The position numbers and the translations under genes are program-made. A DNA stretch of 38,802 nt, from positions 1 through 38,802 of the forward strand of contig NZ_JBAYTI010000029.1 of assembly GCF_041675725.1 (NCBI RefSeq). Reading direction: 5' to 3'. The stretch is from Castellaniella sp041675725. GTDB lineage: Bacteria; Pseudomonadota; Gammaproteobacteria; Burkholderiales; Burkholderiaceae_B. Below are positions 7,941 through 17,522 of the stretch, piece after piece. The notes under the pieces were generated by a model. The model did not search any database, was not told where the DNA came from, and saw only the letters and a list, made by a program, of their open reading frames with translations. Numbering within the stretch: the stretch's first letter is position 1; every line of letters starts with the position of its first letter.

Positions 7941-8930
7941 TCATTCTCCTTTTCTGGCAGTTTCTTCATTACGTGGATGAAGCCGGTTGTCGATCACGAT
8001 GGCGGCCAGCAGCACCAGACCCCTGGCCACGTCCTGCAGGTCGTTGTTGAGATCGAGCAGGGTCATGCCGTTGAGCAGCAGGCCGATCAGGATGGCGCCC
8101 AGCAGCACCGAGAACGGTGTTCCGCGGCCACCGACCAGGCTGACTCCGCCCAGCACGACGATCAGGATGACATCGAAAATCATCGTGCCGATCATCACGC
8201 CGGCATCGATATTGTGGATGGTGGACAGAAAGACAATGCCGGCGATATAGCCGAAGATAGAGCAGAATGTGTACTTGAATATGGTATAGAGCCGCACTGG
8301 AACCCCGTTTTCGCGTGCGGTGCGGCTGTTGTCGCCGATGGCGTACAGGGTACGGCCGACGGTGGTGTGGCGCAGCAGCCCGTACAGGATCAGCACCAGG
8401 GCGATGAACAGCAGGGTGGATACCGGGATTGCAAAAACCCGTGCACTGAGAAACACGAAAAAAGGTGAATCCGCCACGGCGTCATCGAGATACAGGCGGA
8501 ACGTAGATTTGAAAAGCAGTACTCTTGCCACGCCGAAGATGACGAGATTGGTGGCCAGGGTGGCAAAGAACGCCGGTATTTCTATATAGGCGATGATATA
8601 ACCGTTGATGATGCCGATGGCCACGCAAACCAGCAGACCCACCAGCAGCGCGATGGAAATAGGCCAGCCCGTGTTCATCAGCAGCACAGCCAGCCCGCTG
8701 CCGGCCATGGCTGATGCCACCTGTGAGAGATCGAGCCCGCCGCCGATGACGACGATCGATGCGCCCAGGGCGAGGATGCCCACGACGGTGACGCGCTCGA
8801 GGATCTGCGAGAAATTGCTGACGGTATCGAACCCCGGCACCGTGAATATGAAAACCGCGGACAGCAGGACGGCGGCCGCGAATACGATTTGTTCCTGGGA
8901 TAAATGGGAAAGCCGTGTCGATAGCTGCAT
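7941..8930 (-). CDS. ABC transporter permease (RbsC-type), first gene of the cassette
   Basis: Inner-membrane permease of 329 residues with about eight to ten hydrophobic segments and the family motif GASIVVIGGGLDLSQVAS near residue 60. It also has TTVGRTLYAIGDNSRTARENGV, the cytoplasmic loop equivalent to the EAA region. It should pair with the permease half of the fusion to form a heterodimeric channel. The open frame extends 75 codons upstream, but that part lacks membrane character and runs through the putative promoter and operator zone. The ATG at 8930 begins the normal N-terminus (MQLSTRLSHLSQEQ), although its ribosome-binding site is weak. Confidence 0.9.
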   Translation of the reverse strand: MQLSTRLSHLSQEQIVFAAAVLLSAVFIFTVPGFDTVSNFSQILERVTVVGILALGASIVVIGGGLDLSQVASAMAGSGLAVLLMNTGWPISIALLVGLLVCVAIGIINGYIIAYIEIPAFFATLATNLVIFGVARVLLFKSTFRLYLDDAVADSPFFVFLSARVFAIPVSTLLFIALVLILYGLLRHTTVGRTLYAIGDNSRTARENGVPVRLYTIFKYTFCSIFGYIAGIVFLSTIHNIDAGVMIGTMIFDVILIVVLGGVSLVGGRGTPFSVLLGAILIGLLLNGMTLLDLNNDLQDVARGLVLLAAIVIDNRLHPRNEETARKGE

Positions 8931-9077
8931 GGGATTCTTGGCGTAAATGCCGGATCGGAATGGCTTGTCTCGCCGAATTTTATTGTGAGTGGTGTACTGC
9001 TTCTGGGTGACTTGATTGTACTTGGGCGCAGCAGGGATGCAACGGCTGTTAACAAAAGTTATATTCATAGGTGAAAT

Positions 9078-9097
9078 ACGGATTTCATGAAATCCGT
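9078..9097. promoter_or_regulatory. Perfect 20-bp palindrome upstream of the ABC cassette
   Basis: acggatttcatgaaatccgt reads identically on both strands. It lies 148 bases before the permease start, in an AT-richer stretch. Dimeric HTH regulators bind such sites, and the RpiR-type regulator at 932-1789 is the obvious candidate (inference). A possible -10, TATAAC, lies about 20 bases downstream on the minus strand at 9058-9063, without a convincing -35. Confidence 0.5.
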
Positions 9098-9364
9098 GGA
9101 TGCATTGTCCTGCGGCAGCCTGCATCTGGCCTCTGGGGGGAGTGCGGCCACTCATGTCGGGCGCGCCAGCGGCAAGTCAGCGTGACCTGGACTCCGCTGG
9201 TGCCAGGGCGCCTGCTGCGGGCACTGGAGGCCGATCCTGCATGATCCTTCACGAATTCCACTTCGTTTTTGGCCTGCGAGCCCAGACCGAGCCCTGGGGC
9301 CCACCGTGGGACCGGATCCGTCCACATTTGCAGCTCAGGCCGCTGGAACCGGGACCGTTTGTGG
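9098..9364. other. Intergenic stretch with no recognised gene
   Basis: Between the palindrome and the hsdM promoter. Short open frames exist on both strands, but none has a recognisable domain, a good ribosome-binding site or a normal composition. No tRNA fragment or integrase remnant was seen, although this is the left border of the restriction locus. Confidence 0.5.
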
Positions 9365-9393
9365 TCCACACCCCCATGAGGTCAACATACAAT
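9365..9393 (+). promoter_or_regulatory. Candidate hsdM promoter
   Basis: TCCACA (9365-9370), 17 bases, then TACAAT (9388-9393), giving an expected start near 9400 and a leader of about 33 bases. A second -10-like TAAAAT (9423-9428) sits 5 bases before the ATG. The first is preferred because it leaves a leader. The surrounding DNA is AT-rich. Confidence 0.4.
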
Positions 9394-9433
9394 AACTGAT
9401 TAACGGCCTATTGCTAATGTAATAAAATATTTC

Positions 9434-10985
<1,552 letters not shown>

Positions 10986-10996
<11 letters not shown>

Positions 10997-12335
10997 GTGG
11001 GTACAAACCGTCCTGGGGGATATTTGCAGCATCCAGAATGGATACATTCAAACCGGACCATTTGGAAGTCAACTACATACGTCTGATTACAAAGAAATTG
11101 GTGTGCCGGTAGTAATGCCTACTAACATAGGGGTTAACGGTATATCCCAAGAGGGAATCGCTCGAGTCGATGAAAGGGACGTTGAACGCCTAGCTCAACA
11201 TAAATTAGAAATAGGAGACATCGTCTTCAGCCGCAGAGGTGATGTCACCAAGAATGCTCTTGTACGTGATTCAGAATCAGGATGGTTATGTGGTACGGGG
11301 TGTTTGAAGGTGCGGCTTGGCGTAGAGCAAATAGCCAATTCAAAATTTATCTCATACTATTTACGTTCACCTGACATCAAAGATTGGCTTGTTCGCCATG
11401 CTGTGGGAGCAACCATGCCCAATTTAAATACGGGCATTCTTTCCGCTGTACCTATTACGTTACCTCCTCTTCAAATTCAGCATTACGTAGCTGAAGTCCT
11501 TGGTGTTCTCGACGATCGAATTATCCTTTTACGTCAATCCAACGAAACCCTAGAGTCCATCGCACAGGCCATTTTTAAGTCCTGGTTTGTGGACTTCGAC
11601 CCTGTGCGAGCCAAAATGGAAGGTCGCCATCCTGAAGGCATGGATGATGCGACTGCAGCGTTATTTCCTGACTCGTTTGAGGAGTCGGAACTGGGATTGG
11701 TGCCCAAGGGTTGGCGGGTAGAGCCTATAAAAGATGTTATTGATACATTGGGAGGCGCTACGCCAAGTACCAAGGATGAGACTTTCTGGGTACCTGGAGA
11801 GTTTCATTGGGCGACGCCAAAAGATTTGTCGGGCGCAGCATCGCCCATTCTCTTTGATACAGCACGAAGTATCAGTGAATTGGGGCTGGCAAAAATCAGC
11901 TCAGGGCTATTGCCGAGTGGCACGTTATTGATGTCGTCGAGAGCGCCTATTGGCTATCTTTCTATCTGCCAGATTCCTGTGGCTATCAATCAAGGCTGCA
12001 TTGCTATGCCGCCAGGGGGAAAATTACCGCCATTGTTTATGTATTTTTGGTGTAAGACAAATATGAATTTGATTAAAGAACATGCGAATGGTTCTACTTT
12101 CATGGAAATTAGTAAAAAATCCTTTCGGCCCATCCCGATCCTTGTCCCGACCGATGTTGTTCTCAAGGCGTTCATTAATTTCGGACAGGCTTTGTTTGAC
12201 AAAATTAGTGTGAATGCAGAGCAGGCAGATATACTTGCATCGATTCGAGACACATTGCTCCCTCGCCTCATTTCTGGGCAACTCCGCCTGCCAGCACTGG
12301 ATCAAGGCCCGGAGGGGGTCGAAATCGTGGATTAG
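10986..12335 (+). CDS. hsdS: Type I restriction-modification specificity subunit
   Basis: 449-residue DNA-recognition subunit. Two target-recognition domains (about 1-160 and 245-395) are each followed by a conserved helical spacer. The central one contains IAQAIFKSWFVDFDPVRAK (about 195-213) and the C-terminal one ILASIRDTLLPRLISGQL. The first domain reads one half of a bipartite site and the second the other; the site itself cannot be predicted. Base composition is clearly AT-richer than hsdM and hsdR, most strongly in the recognition domains, as expected for frequently exchanged modules. It starts inside the end of hsdM, so translation is coupled. Confidence 0.95.
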
Positions 12336-12350
12336 CAATTGGAGCGCATC

Positions 12351-12737
12351 ATGCGTACCGTCCCTTCTCCCACACCAGCTGAAATCCTTCAGGAAAAGTT
12401 CCTGAAACCTTTAGGCATTGCGCAATACCGTTGGGCCAGAGAGATCGGTATCTCACAGCGGCGCACTGGCCAGATCGTGGCGGGTAAGCGGGCTGGCGCG
12501 GTCAATGGTGGTCTGCACCCGGCTCGCGATGTCAGCTTGGCTCCAGCCTGTTTGGAGGGGGAAGGCCTATTGTTGTTGTCACAAGGGTTTTCTTGCGGGA
12601 AGGTATATTATCTTCCAGGTGTTGTTTCCATCGTCCCAGAACAGGCGCTTTCTTCTGACGGCAGCTCCGGTAATAGCGATCCCAGCTCCGGTAGTCACGA
12701 TCGCAGCTGCGGTAGTAAAGCCCACTCCAAACCATAA
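12351..12737 (+). pseudogene. Decayed HigA/VapI-type antitoxin gene
   Basis: The first 48 codons after the ATG at 12351 match the HigA antitoxin N-terminus: a start near PTPAEILQEKFLKPLGI, then an HTH in which AREIGISQRRTGQIV is the recognition region and GKRA follows. A good ribosome-binding site (GGAG, 8 bases upstream) is still present. After GKRA the usual family continuation (a helix ending in RLARYFG and then EFWLNLQ) is lost. The frame shifted by one base has a weak echo (CTRLAMSAWLQPVW), suggesting a frameshift near 12495. The tail is low complexity and includes three 21-base repeats. No HigB toxin is seen nearby. It lies between hsdS and hsdR, a place where accessory genes are often found. 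Confidence 0.6.
12662..12724 (+). repeat. Three tandem 21-base degenerate repeats
   Basis: Units start at 12662, 12683 and 12704 and share the core CAGCTSCGGTARTMRCGATC in degenerate form; the third unit is the most diverged. Because 21 is a multiple of 3, the repeats stay in frame (SSGNSDP, SSGSHDR, SCGSKAH in the antitoxin frame). Confidence 0.7.
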
Positions 12738-12788
12738 GATGCAGTCCTACTGGGCTGTTGATCAGACAGAGCAGGTAAACGACAGCTC

Positions 12789-15700
12789 ATGACCGAAGAC
12801 CAACTCGAACAGGAAGCGTTGGGCTGGCTGGCCGAAGTCGGCTACAGCGTTCATTATGGCCCGGACATCGCCCATGATGGCCCCGATCCGCAGCGTGACA
12901 GCTACAGTCAGGTCATTCTGGCGCAGCGGCTGCGCGCGGCCATCGCTCGGTTGAATCCGGGCCTTCCGCCTGCTGCTCTGGAAGACGCCTTCAAGCAGGT
13001 GGAAAACCTGGGTGTTCCAATTCAGTTGGCGGCCAACCGTGCTTTTCACAAGCTGTTGGTCAACGGCGTGCCTGTGCTGTATCAGCAAGACGGCGAAACC
13101 CGGGGCGACCGGGTCCGGCTGATCGACTGGGACGCACCAGATCACAACGAATGCTGGGCGGTCAACCAGTTCTCGATCAAGGGCCGCTTCCATACTCGCC
13201 GGCCCGATATGATTCTGTTCGTCAATGGTCTGCCGCTGGTTCTCATCGAGCTCAAGAACAGCGTGGACGAGGCCGCCGACATCTGGAAGGCATACGACCA
13301 GATCCAGACTTACAAGGCGCAGATTCCAGACGTTTTTGAATACAATGAAATCCTGGTTGTCTCCGATGGCTCGGATGCCCGGTTCGGATCATTGTCGGCC
13401 AGCACCGAGCGCTTCATGCAGTGGCGCACGATCGATGGCGTGACGCTGGACCCGCTGGGCCAATTCAACGAGCTGGAGACCCTGGTACGCGGCCTGTTGG
13501 CGCCCGTTTGGCTGCTGGATTATCTACGCTATTGTGTGCTGTTCGAAGAGGACGGCGCGCTCGTCAAGAAAATCGCCGGCTATCACCAGTACCATGCGGT
13601 GCGCCTGGCTGTTGAACACGTGGTGCAGGTTTCCCGCCTGCAGGCGGGTGAAGCAGGGCGTGGCAAGGGTGGCGTGGTTTGGCACACCCAGGGTAGCGGC
13701 AAGAGCATCACCATGACCTGTTTCGCGGCGCGGGTGATGCAGGCGCCAGCCATGCAGAACCCCACCATCGTGGTCATCACAGACCGCAATGATCTGGATG
13801 GGCAGCTGTTTGGTGTTTTCAGCCTGGCCGAGGATTTGCTGCGCGAACGGCCAATACAAGCTGCCACGCGCCAGGATCTGCGTGCCTTGTTGGCCAACCG
13901 CCCATCGGGCGGCATTATTTTTGCAACCATCCAGAAATTCATGCCGGGTGAGGATGAAGACACTTTCCCGCAGCTCTCTAACCGCAGCAATATCGTGGTC
14001 GTCGCAGACGAGGCCCACCGGACACAATATGGCTTCGATGCCAGGCTTAGAGCCCGCAAGCTCAAGCCAGCAGGCGGCACGACGGTTTATTCGCACAGTT
14101 CCAGTGACCATCCTGCTACGGTACTGGCGACGGAGTTCGCTGGAGCAGAAGATTACCAAGTCAGCTACCAGGTCGGTTATGCCCAGCACCTGCGCGATGC
14201 CCTGCCCAACGCGACTTTCGTGGCTTTCACCGGTACCCCGGTCAGTAGCGCGGACCGCGATACACGCGCGGTGTTTGGTGATTACATCCACATCTACGAC
14301 ATGCAGCAGGCGAAGGAAGATGGCGCGACCGTCGCCATCTACTACGAATCACGCCTGGCAAAAGTTCGGCTGGATGACGCGCACCTGCATACGCTGGACG
14401 ATGAGGTCGACGCGCTGGCCGAGGATGAAGAGGAACAGGCCCTGGCCCGCTTGAAGTCGAAATGGGCAGCACTGGAAAAAATCGTGGGGGCGGAGCCTCG
14501 CATTACCAGTGTGGCTGCCGACCTGGTCGATCATTTCGAAGAGCGCAACAAGGCCCAGGAAGGCAAGGCCATGGTTGTGGCCATGAGTCGGGATATTTGC
14601 GTGCATATGTATGATGAAATCGTCAAACTGCGGCCCGCTTGGCACGATGAGGATCCGGAAAAGGGGGCCATCAAGGTGATCATGACCGGCAGCGCGAGCG
14701 ACAAGGCCTTGTTGCGCCCGCATATCTACAGCGCCCAAGTGAAAAAACGCCTGGAAAAGCGCTTCAAAGATCCGTCAGACCCGCTGCGGATGGTCATTGT
14801 GCGCGACATGTGGCTGACGGGCTTTGATGCGCCGTGTGTCCATACCATGTATATCGACAAGCCCATGAAAGGCCACAACCTGATGCAGGCCATTGCACGC
14901 GTGAACCGCGTGTTTCGCGACAAGCAGGGCGGTCTGGTCGTCGATTACATCGGCATCGGCAATGAGCTGAAAGCGGCCATGAAGGAATACACGGCCAGCC
15001 GCGGCCGCGGGAAACCCACCGTGGACGCTCAGGAAGCCTTGGCCGTCATGCTGGAAAAACTAGACGTCCTGCGTGGCCTCTTGCATGGCTACGATTATTC
15101 GGGCTTCAGGGTCGGTGGCCACAAGACGTTGGCCGGGGCCGCCAATCATATTCTGTCGCTGCGTCCGCCGCCAGGGCAGAAAGACGGCGAGCAGGGTGGC
15201 AAGAAGCGTTTTGCCGATGCGGCGCTGGCGCTGAGCAAGGCCTTTTCCCTATGCTGCACGCTGGAGGAAGCCAAGGCGCTGCGCGAAGAGGTTGCGTTCA
15301 TGCAGGCGGTCAAGGTCATCCTGACCAAGCGTGAAGTCAGCGCACAGAAGCAAACCGATCAGCAGCGCGAAGTGGCTATTCGCCAGATCATCAACCAGGC
15401 AATCGTCAGTGATAGCGTGGTTGATATCTTCGATGCCGTGGGTCTGGAGAAACCCAATATCGGTTTGCTGGACGATGCGTTCTTGGCGCAGATACAGGGT
15501 ATCCCCGAGCGTAATCTGGCGGTAGAGCTGTTGGAACGCCTGCTGGAGGGTGAAATCAAGAGCCAGTTCGCCAGTAATCTGGTGCAGCAGAAGAAATTCT
15601 CGGAAATGCTGGAGCACGTCATCACCCGCTACCAGAATCGCAGTATCGAGACGGCCCAGGTAGTGGAAGAACTGGTTCATATCGCGCGGACCGTCCAGGT

Positions 15701-16013
15701 TGCGGTAAATCGTGGCGAAAAGCTGGGTCTGACTGATGACGAAGTTCGCTTCTATGACGCCCTGGCCGATAATGAATCGGCTGTGCGTGAACTGAAGGAC
15801 GATGTTCTGAAGAAAATCGCGCATGAACTCACCGAAAGCTTGCGCAAGAACCTGACGGTCGACTGGTCGCAGCGCGAAAGCGTGCGGGCCCGCCTGCGGC
15901 TCATGGTGAAACGCATCCTGCGCAAATATCGCTATCCCCCCGACATGGCCGAGTCGGCAACCGAGCTGGTTCTGAAGCAGGCCGAGGCGTTGGGGGAGGC
16001 GTGGGGAGAGTGA
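12789..16013 (+). CDS. hsdR: Type I restriction endonuclease subunit R (ATP-dependent translocase and nuclease)
   Basis: 1074-residue motor and nuclease subunit that translocates and cuts unmodified DNA in the HsdR-HsdM-HsdS complex. The N-terminal PD-(D/E)xK nuclease is seen as RRPDMILFVNGLPLVLIELKN split over about residues 137-157, with Asp and ExK in place. The helicase part has Walker A HTQGSGKS (about 298-306), motif II DEAH followed by RTQYG (about 406), and motif III FTGTP. The C-terminal helical region (from about 800) should contact HsdM. The frame is intact. It is separated from hsdS by about 450 bases holding a decayed antitoxin gene, so it may be transcribed partly on its own. 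Confidence 0.96.
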   Translation: MTEDQLEQEALGWLAEVGYSVHYGPDIAHDGPDPQRDSYSQVILAQRLRAAIARLNPGLPPAALEDAFKQVENLGVPIQLAANRAFHKLLVNGVPVLYQQDGETRGDRVRLIDWDAPDHNECWAVNQFSIKGRFHTRRPDMILFVNGLPLVLIELKNSVDEAADIWKAYDQIQTYKAQIPDVFEYNEILVVSDGSDARFGSLSASTERFMQWRTIDGVTLDPLGQFNELETLVRGLLAPVWLLDYLRYCVLFEEDGALVKKIAGYHQYHAVRLAVEHVVQVSRLQAGEAGRGKGGVVWHTQGSGKSITMTCFAARVMQAPAMQNPTIVVITDRNDLDGQLFGVFSLAEDLLRERPIQAATRQDLRALLANRPSGGIIFATIQKFMPGEDEDTFPQLSNRSNIVVVADEAHRTQYGFDARLRARKLKPAGGTTVYSHSSSDHPATVLATEFAGAEDYQVSYQVGYAQHLRDALPNATFVAFTGTPVSSADRDTRAVFGDYIHIYDMQQAKEDGATVAIYYESRLAKVRLDDAHLHTLDDEVDALAEDEEEQALARLKSKWAALEKIVGAEPRITSVAADLVDHFEERNKAQEGKAMVVAMSRDICVHMYDEIVKLRPAWHDEDPEKGAIKVIMTGSASDKALLRPHIYSAQVKKRLEKRFKDPSDPLRMVIVRDMWLTGFDAPCVHTMYIDKPMKGHNLMQAIARVNRVFRDKQGGLVVDYIGIGNELKAAMKEYTASRGRGKPTVDAQEALAVMLEKLDVLRGLLHGYDYSGFRVGGHKTLAGAANHILSLRPPPGQKDGEQGGKKRFADAALALSKAFSLCCTLEEAKALREEVAFMQAVKVILTKREVSAQKQTDQQREVAIRQIINQAIVSDSVVDIFDAVGLEKPNIGLLDDAFLAQIQGIPERNLAVELLERLLEGEIKSQFASNLVQQKKFSEMLEHVITRYQNRSIETAQVVEELVHIARTVQVAVNRGEKLGLTDDEVRFYDALADNESAVRELKDDVLKKIAHELTESLRKNLTVDWSQRESVRARLRLMVKRILRKYRYPPDMAESATELVLKQAEALGEAWGE

Positions 16014-16034
16014 CGTTGCGGCGCCCGCTGACCC

Positions 16035-16232
16035 CTATCGCTTGGCGTGCTTGAATGCCGCAACCGTGAGCTGGGCTGCGACCTCATCGATGTCGTCGAT
16101 TTCATCGCCGCTGTCATCGACTTCCTTCAGGTTGGCCCTTATTGCGAGGTACTGTCCCACGACATCCGCGGCCCGTGCCCGGTGCTTCCTGCTGACCCTG
16201 CTTTCCAGCATCTTGCTTGTTGCTTTCGACAT
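16035..16232 (-). CDS. Small basic/acidic protein of unknown function (65 aa)
   Basis: I do not recognise this family. The ATG at 16232 has a good ribosome-binding site (GGAG, 6-base spacing), which favours it over the ATG four codons upstream. The product begins MSKATSKMLESRVSRKHR, a strongly basic stretch. It continues through a helix-prone part (ADVVGQYLAIRANLKEV) and an acidic patch (DDSGDEIDDIDE), and ends in AAQLTVAAFKHAKR. No signal peptide or membrane segment is present. It converges with hsdR, with 21 bases between the stops, and lies downstream of the tRNA-Arg terminator, so it needs its own promoter. It may be an island cargo gene or a local regulator; both are guesses. Confidence 0.55.
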   Translation of the reverse strand: MSKATSKMLESRVSRKHRARAADVVGQYLAIRANLKEVDDSGDEIDDIDEVAAQLTVAAFKHAKR

Positions 16233-16325
16233 ACCGTTCTCCATTTGACTGATGATATGAGTATGCCAGAAACCCGAAGCTCCATTCTGTGGCGGCAAGC
16301 GCCTGGGCGACAGTGATCTGGGCAA

Positions 16326-16358
16326 GAAAAACCCGCCCAGGCGTTGCCCCCTGAGCGG
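16326..16358 (-). terminator. Intrinsic terminator of tRNA-Arg
   Basis: On the minus strand CCGCTCAGG pairs with CCTGGGCGG (9 bp, one G-U pair) around an 8-base loop. It is followed by GTTTTTC, a proper T-run. It lies about 32 bases after the tRNA 3' end. Confidence 0.8.
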
Positions 16359-16389
16359 TTTCCAACCTGTCGATGCAACAGGTACATTC

Positions 16390-16466
16390 TGGCGCGGCTG
16401 GCAGGATTCGAACCCACGACCCCTTGGTTCGTAGCCAAGTACTCTATCCAACTGAGCTACAGCCGC
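16390..16466 (-). tRNA. tRNA-Arg (anticodon ACG)
   Basis: 77 bases on the minus strand with a complete cloverleaf. The acceptor arms are GCGGCTG and CAGCCGC. The D arm contains AGCTCAGTTGGATAGAG. The anticodon stem CTTGG/CCAAG holds the loop CTACGAA, giving anticodon ACG at positions 34-36 (A34 is normally deaminated to inosine and reads CGU, CGC and CGA). The T arm has GGTTCGAATCC. The discriminator G and the CCA end are encoded. It lies 51 bases after the nosX stop and on the same strand. Confidence 0.97.
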
Positions 16467-16478
16467 TAAAGAGGCGTC

Positions 16479-16484
16479 ATCATA
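16479..16484 (-). promoter_or_regulatory. Extended -10 promoter of tRNA-Arg
   Basis: TATGAT preceded by TGG (TGn extended -10) on the minus strand, 12 bases before the mature tRNA 5' end. The discriminator is GC-rich (GACGCC), as in stringently controlled stable RNA promoters. No good -35 is present at 17 bases. Confidence 0.55.
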
Positions 16485-16517
16485 CCATGTTCTCTGCTGG
16501 GCATGTGGCGCTTTTGC

Positions 16518-17522
16518 TTAACCCAGGTGCATCAATGTGCGGCTGCCCGCGGGCAGCAACCAGGCCTGGATCGGCAAGCGCGCAACTATACCACGAATTT
16601 CAGCCTCGGGCATGTGCGAGAACGCCGTGGATAGAGCGTCGGCCGTGGTCGCGTCGGCAGCGCGCACGGTGACGCTGCGCCACAGCGGTACCGCACTGCC
16701 CGACGCGGGGTTGAATAGATGGGTGAAATGGCCGGCTGGATCCAGCGGGGTACCGTAGCCACCCGACGTCGCCAGCGCCTGCCGGGCGCCATCCAGCGGC
16801 AGCGTTTGCAGCAGCTGGCCGGGTTCATCGGGGTTGGCAATCCCGGCGCGCCACGGGCGTTCGTCGCCGGGGGCCCCCAGCGCCCGGGTTTCGCCCATGT
16901 CGACCAGTGCGCGGTCCAGGCCGTGGGCGTGCAGCAGCTCGGTGACGCGGTCGGTGATGTAGCCTGGCGCGATGCCGTTCAGCGTCAAGGCCATGCCGGG
17001 GCGCTCCAGCACGATGGCGTCGTCATCCAGGCGGACGGCGCGGTAGTCGACCCGCGCCAGCGCTTCGTGCAGTGCAGTGGGCTCGGGTGGCAGGGGCCGG
17101 CCGCTGCGCACCTGGAGGGCATACAGATCCCATAGGGGTTGCACGCTGGGGTCGAAGCGGCCCTGGGTCTGCTCGCTGAAGGCCAGGGCGCGGGTGAGCA
17201 GCTCGGCCAGCTCGGCCGGTGGCAGCGGCAGGCGGCCGGTGCGGTTCAGGCGCACCAGGGCGCTGTCTTCACGGTACAGGCTGAAGATGCGCTCGAGCCG
17301 CTCTACCTCGGCCACGGCCATGCGCACCAGCGCGTCGGCGTGGGCCCGGTCGGGATGCAGGATCTGCAGCTGGGCGTCCGCGCCCAGGGCGATGCCGCGC
17401 CAGGTGACGGGCTCGAGTGGCGGATTGCGCAGCGCAGCCTGCAGAGGCGCAGTGCTCAGCAGCGCACTGCTGGTGGCCAGGATACCCAGGAAACGGCGGC
17501 GGGTTGGAATGGCAAGTGTCAT
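16518..17522 (-). CDS. nosX: NosX / ApbE-type FAD:protein FMN transferase
   Basis: 334 residues. It is an ApbE-family flavin transferase, which attaches FMN covalently to a threonine of a partner protein in the periplasm; in nos operons the partner is NosR. A twin-arginine signal (TRRRFLGILATSS, about residues 7-19) directs export. The ApbE core contains ALVDMGETRALG and ATSGGYGTPLDPAGHFTHLFNP. The open frame extends 145 codons upstream, but that part is a shadow of nosL: the ATG at 17522 overlaps the nosL stop by four bases (ATGA) and gives the signal peptide. It is the last gene of the nos operon. Confidence 0.93.
   Translation of the reverse strand: MTLAIPTRRRFLGILATSSALLSTAPLQAALRNPPLEPVTWRGIALGADAQLQILHPDRAHADALVRMAVAEVERLERIFSLYREDSALVRLNRTGRLPLPPAELAELLTRALAFSEQTQGRFDPSVQPLWDLYALQVRSGRPLPPEPTALHEALARVDYRAVRLDDDAIVLERPGMALTLNGIAPGYITDRVTELLHAHGLDRALVDMGETRALGAPGDERPWRAGIANPDEPGQLLQTLPLDGARQALATSGGYGTPLDPAGHFTHLFNPASGSAVPLWRSVTVRAADATTADALSTAFSHMPEAEIRGIVARLPIQAWLLPAGSRTLMHLG

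Noticed and set aside
8931..9155. 75-codon extension of the first cassette permease
   Set aside because: Contains the AT-rich regulatory stretch and the palindrome, and no membrane character.
9085..9369. Minus-strand open frame of 94 codons in the gap before hsdM
   Set aside because: No ribosome-binding site, no recognisable domain and an amino-acid content like random GC-rich DNA.
9098..9433. Possible attachment-site copy of the tRNA-Arg 3' end
   Set aside because: I looked for the T-arm and acceptor sequence here and found no match; no integrase is present either.
12662..12724. CRISPR-like array
   Set aside because: Units are contiguous with no spacers, are only 21 bases and diverge quickly; no cas genes nearby.
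12532..12735. Minus-strand open frame with YYRSCDRDYRSW repeats
   Set aside because: Simply the 21-base repeats read on the other strand; no start signal.
13524..14291. Minus-strand open frames opposite hsdR
   Set aside because: Antisense shadows; the HsdR motifs are all in the plus frame.
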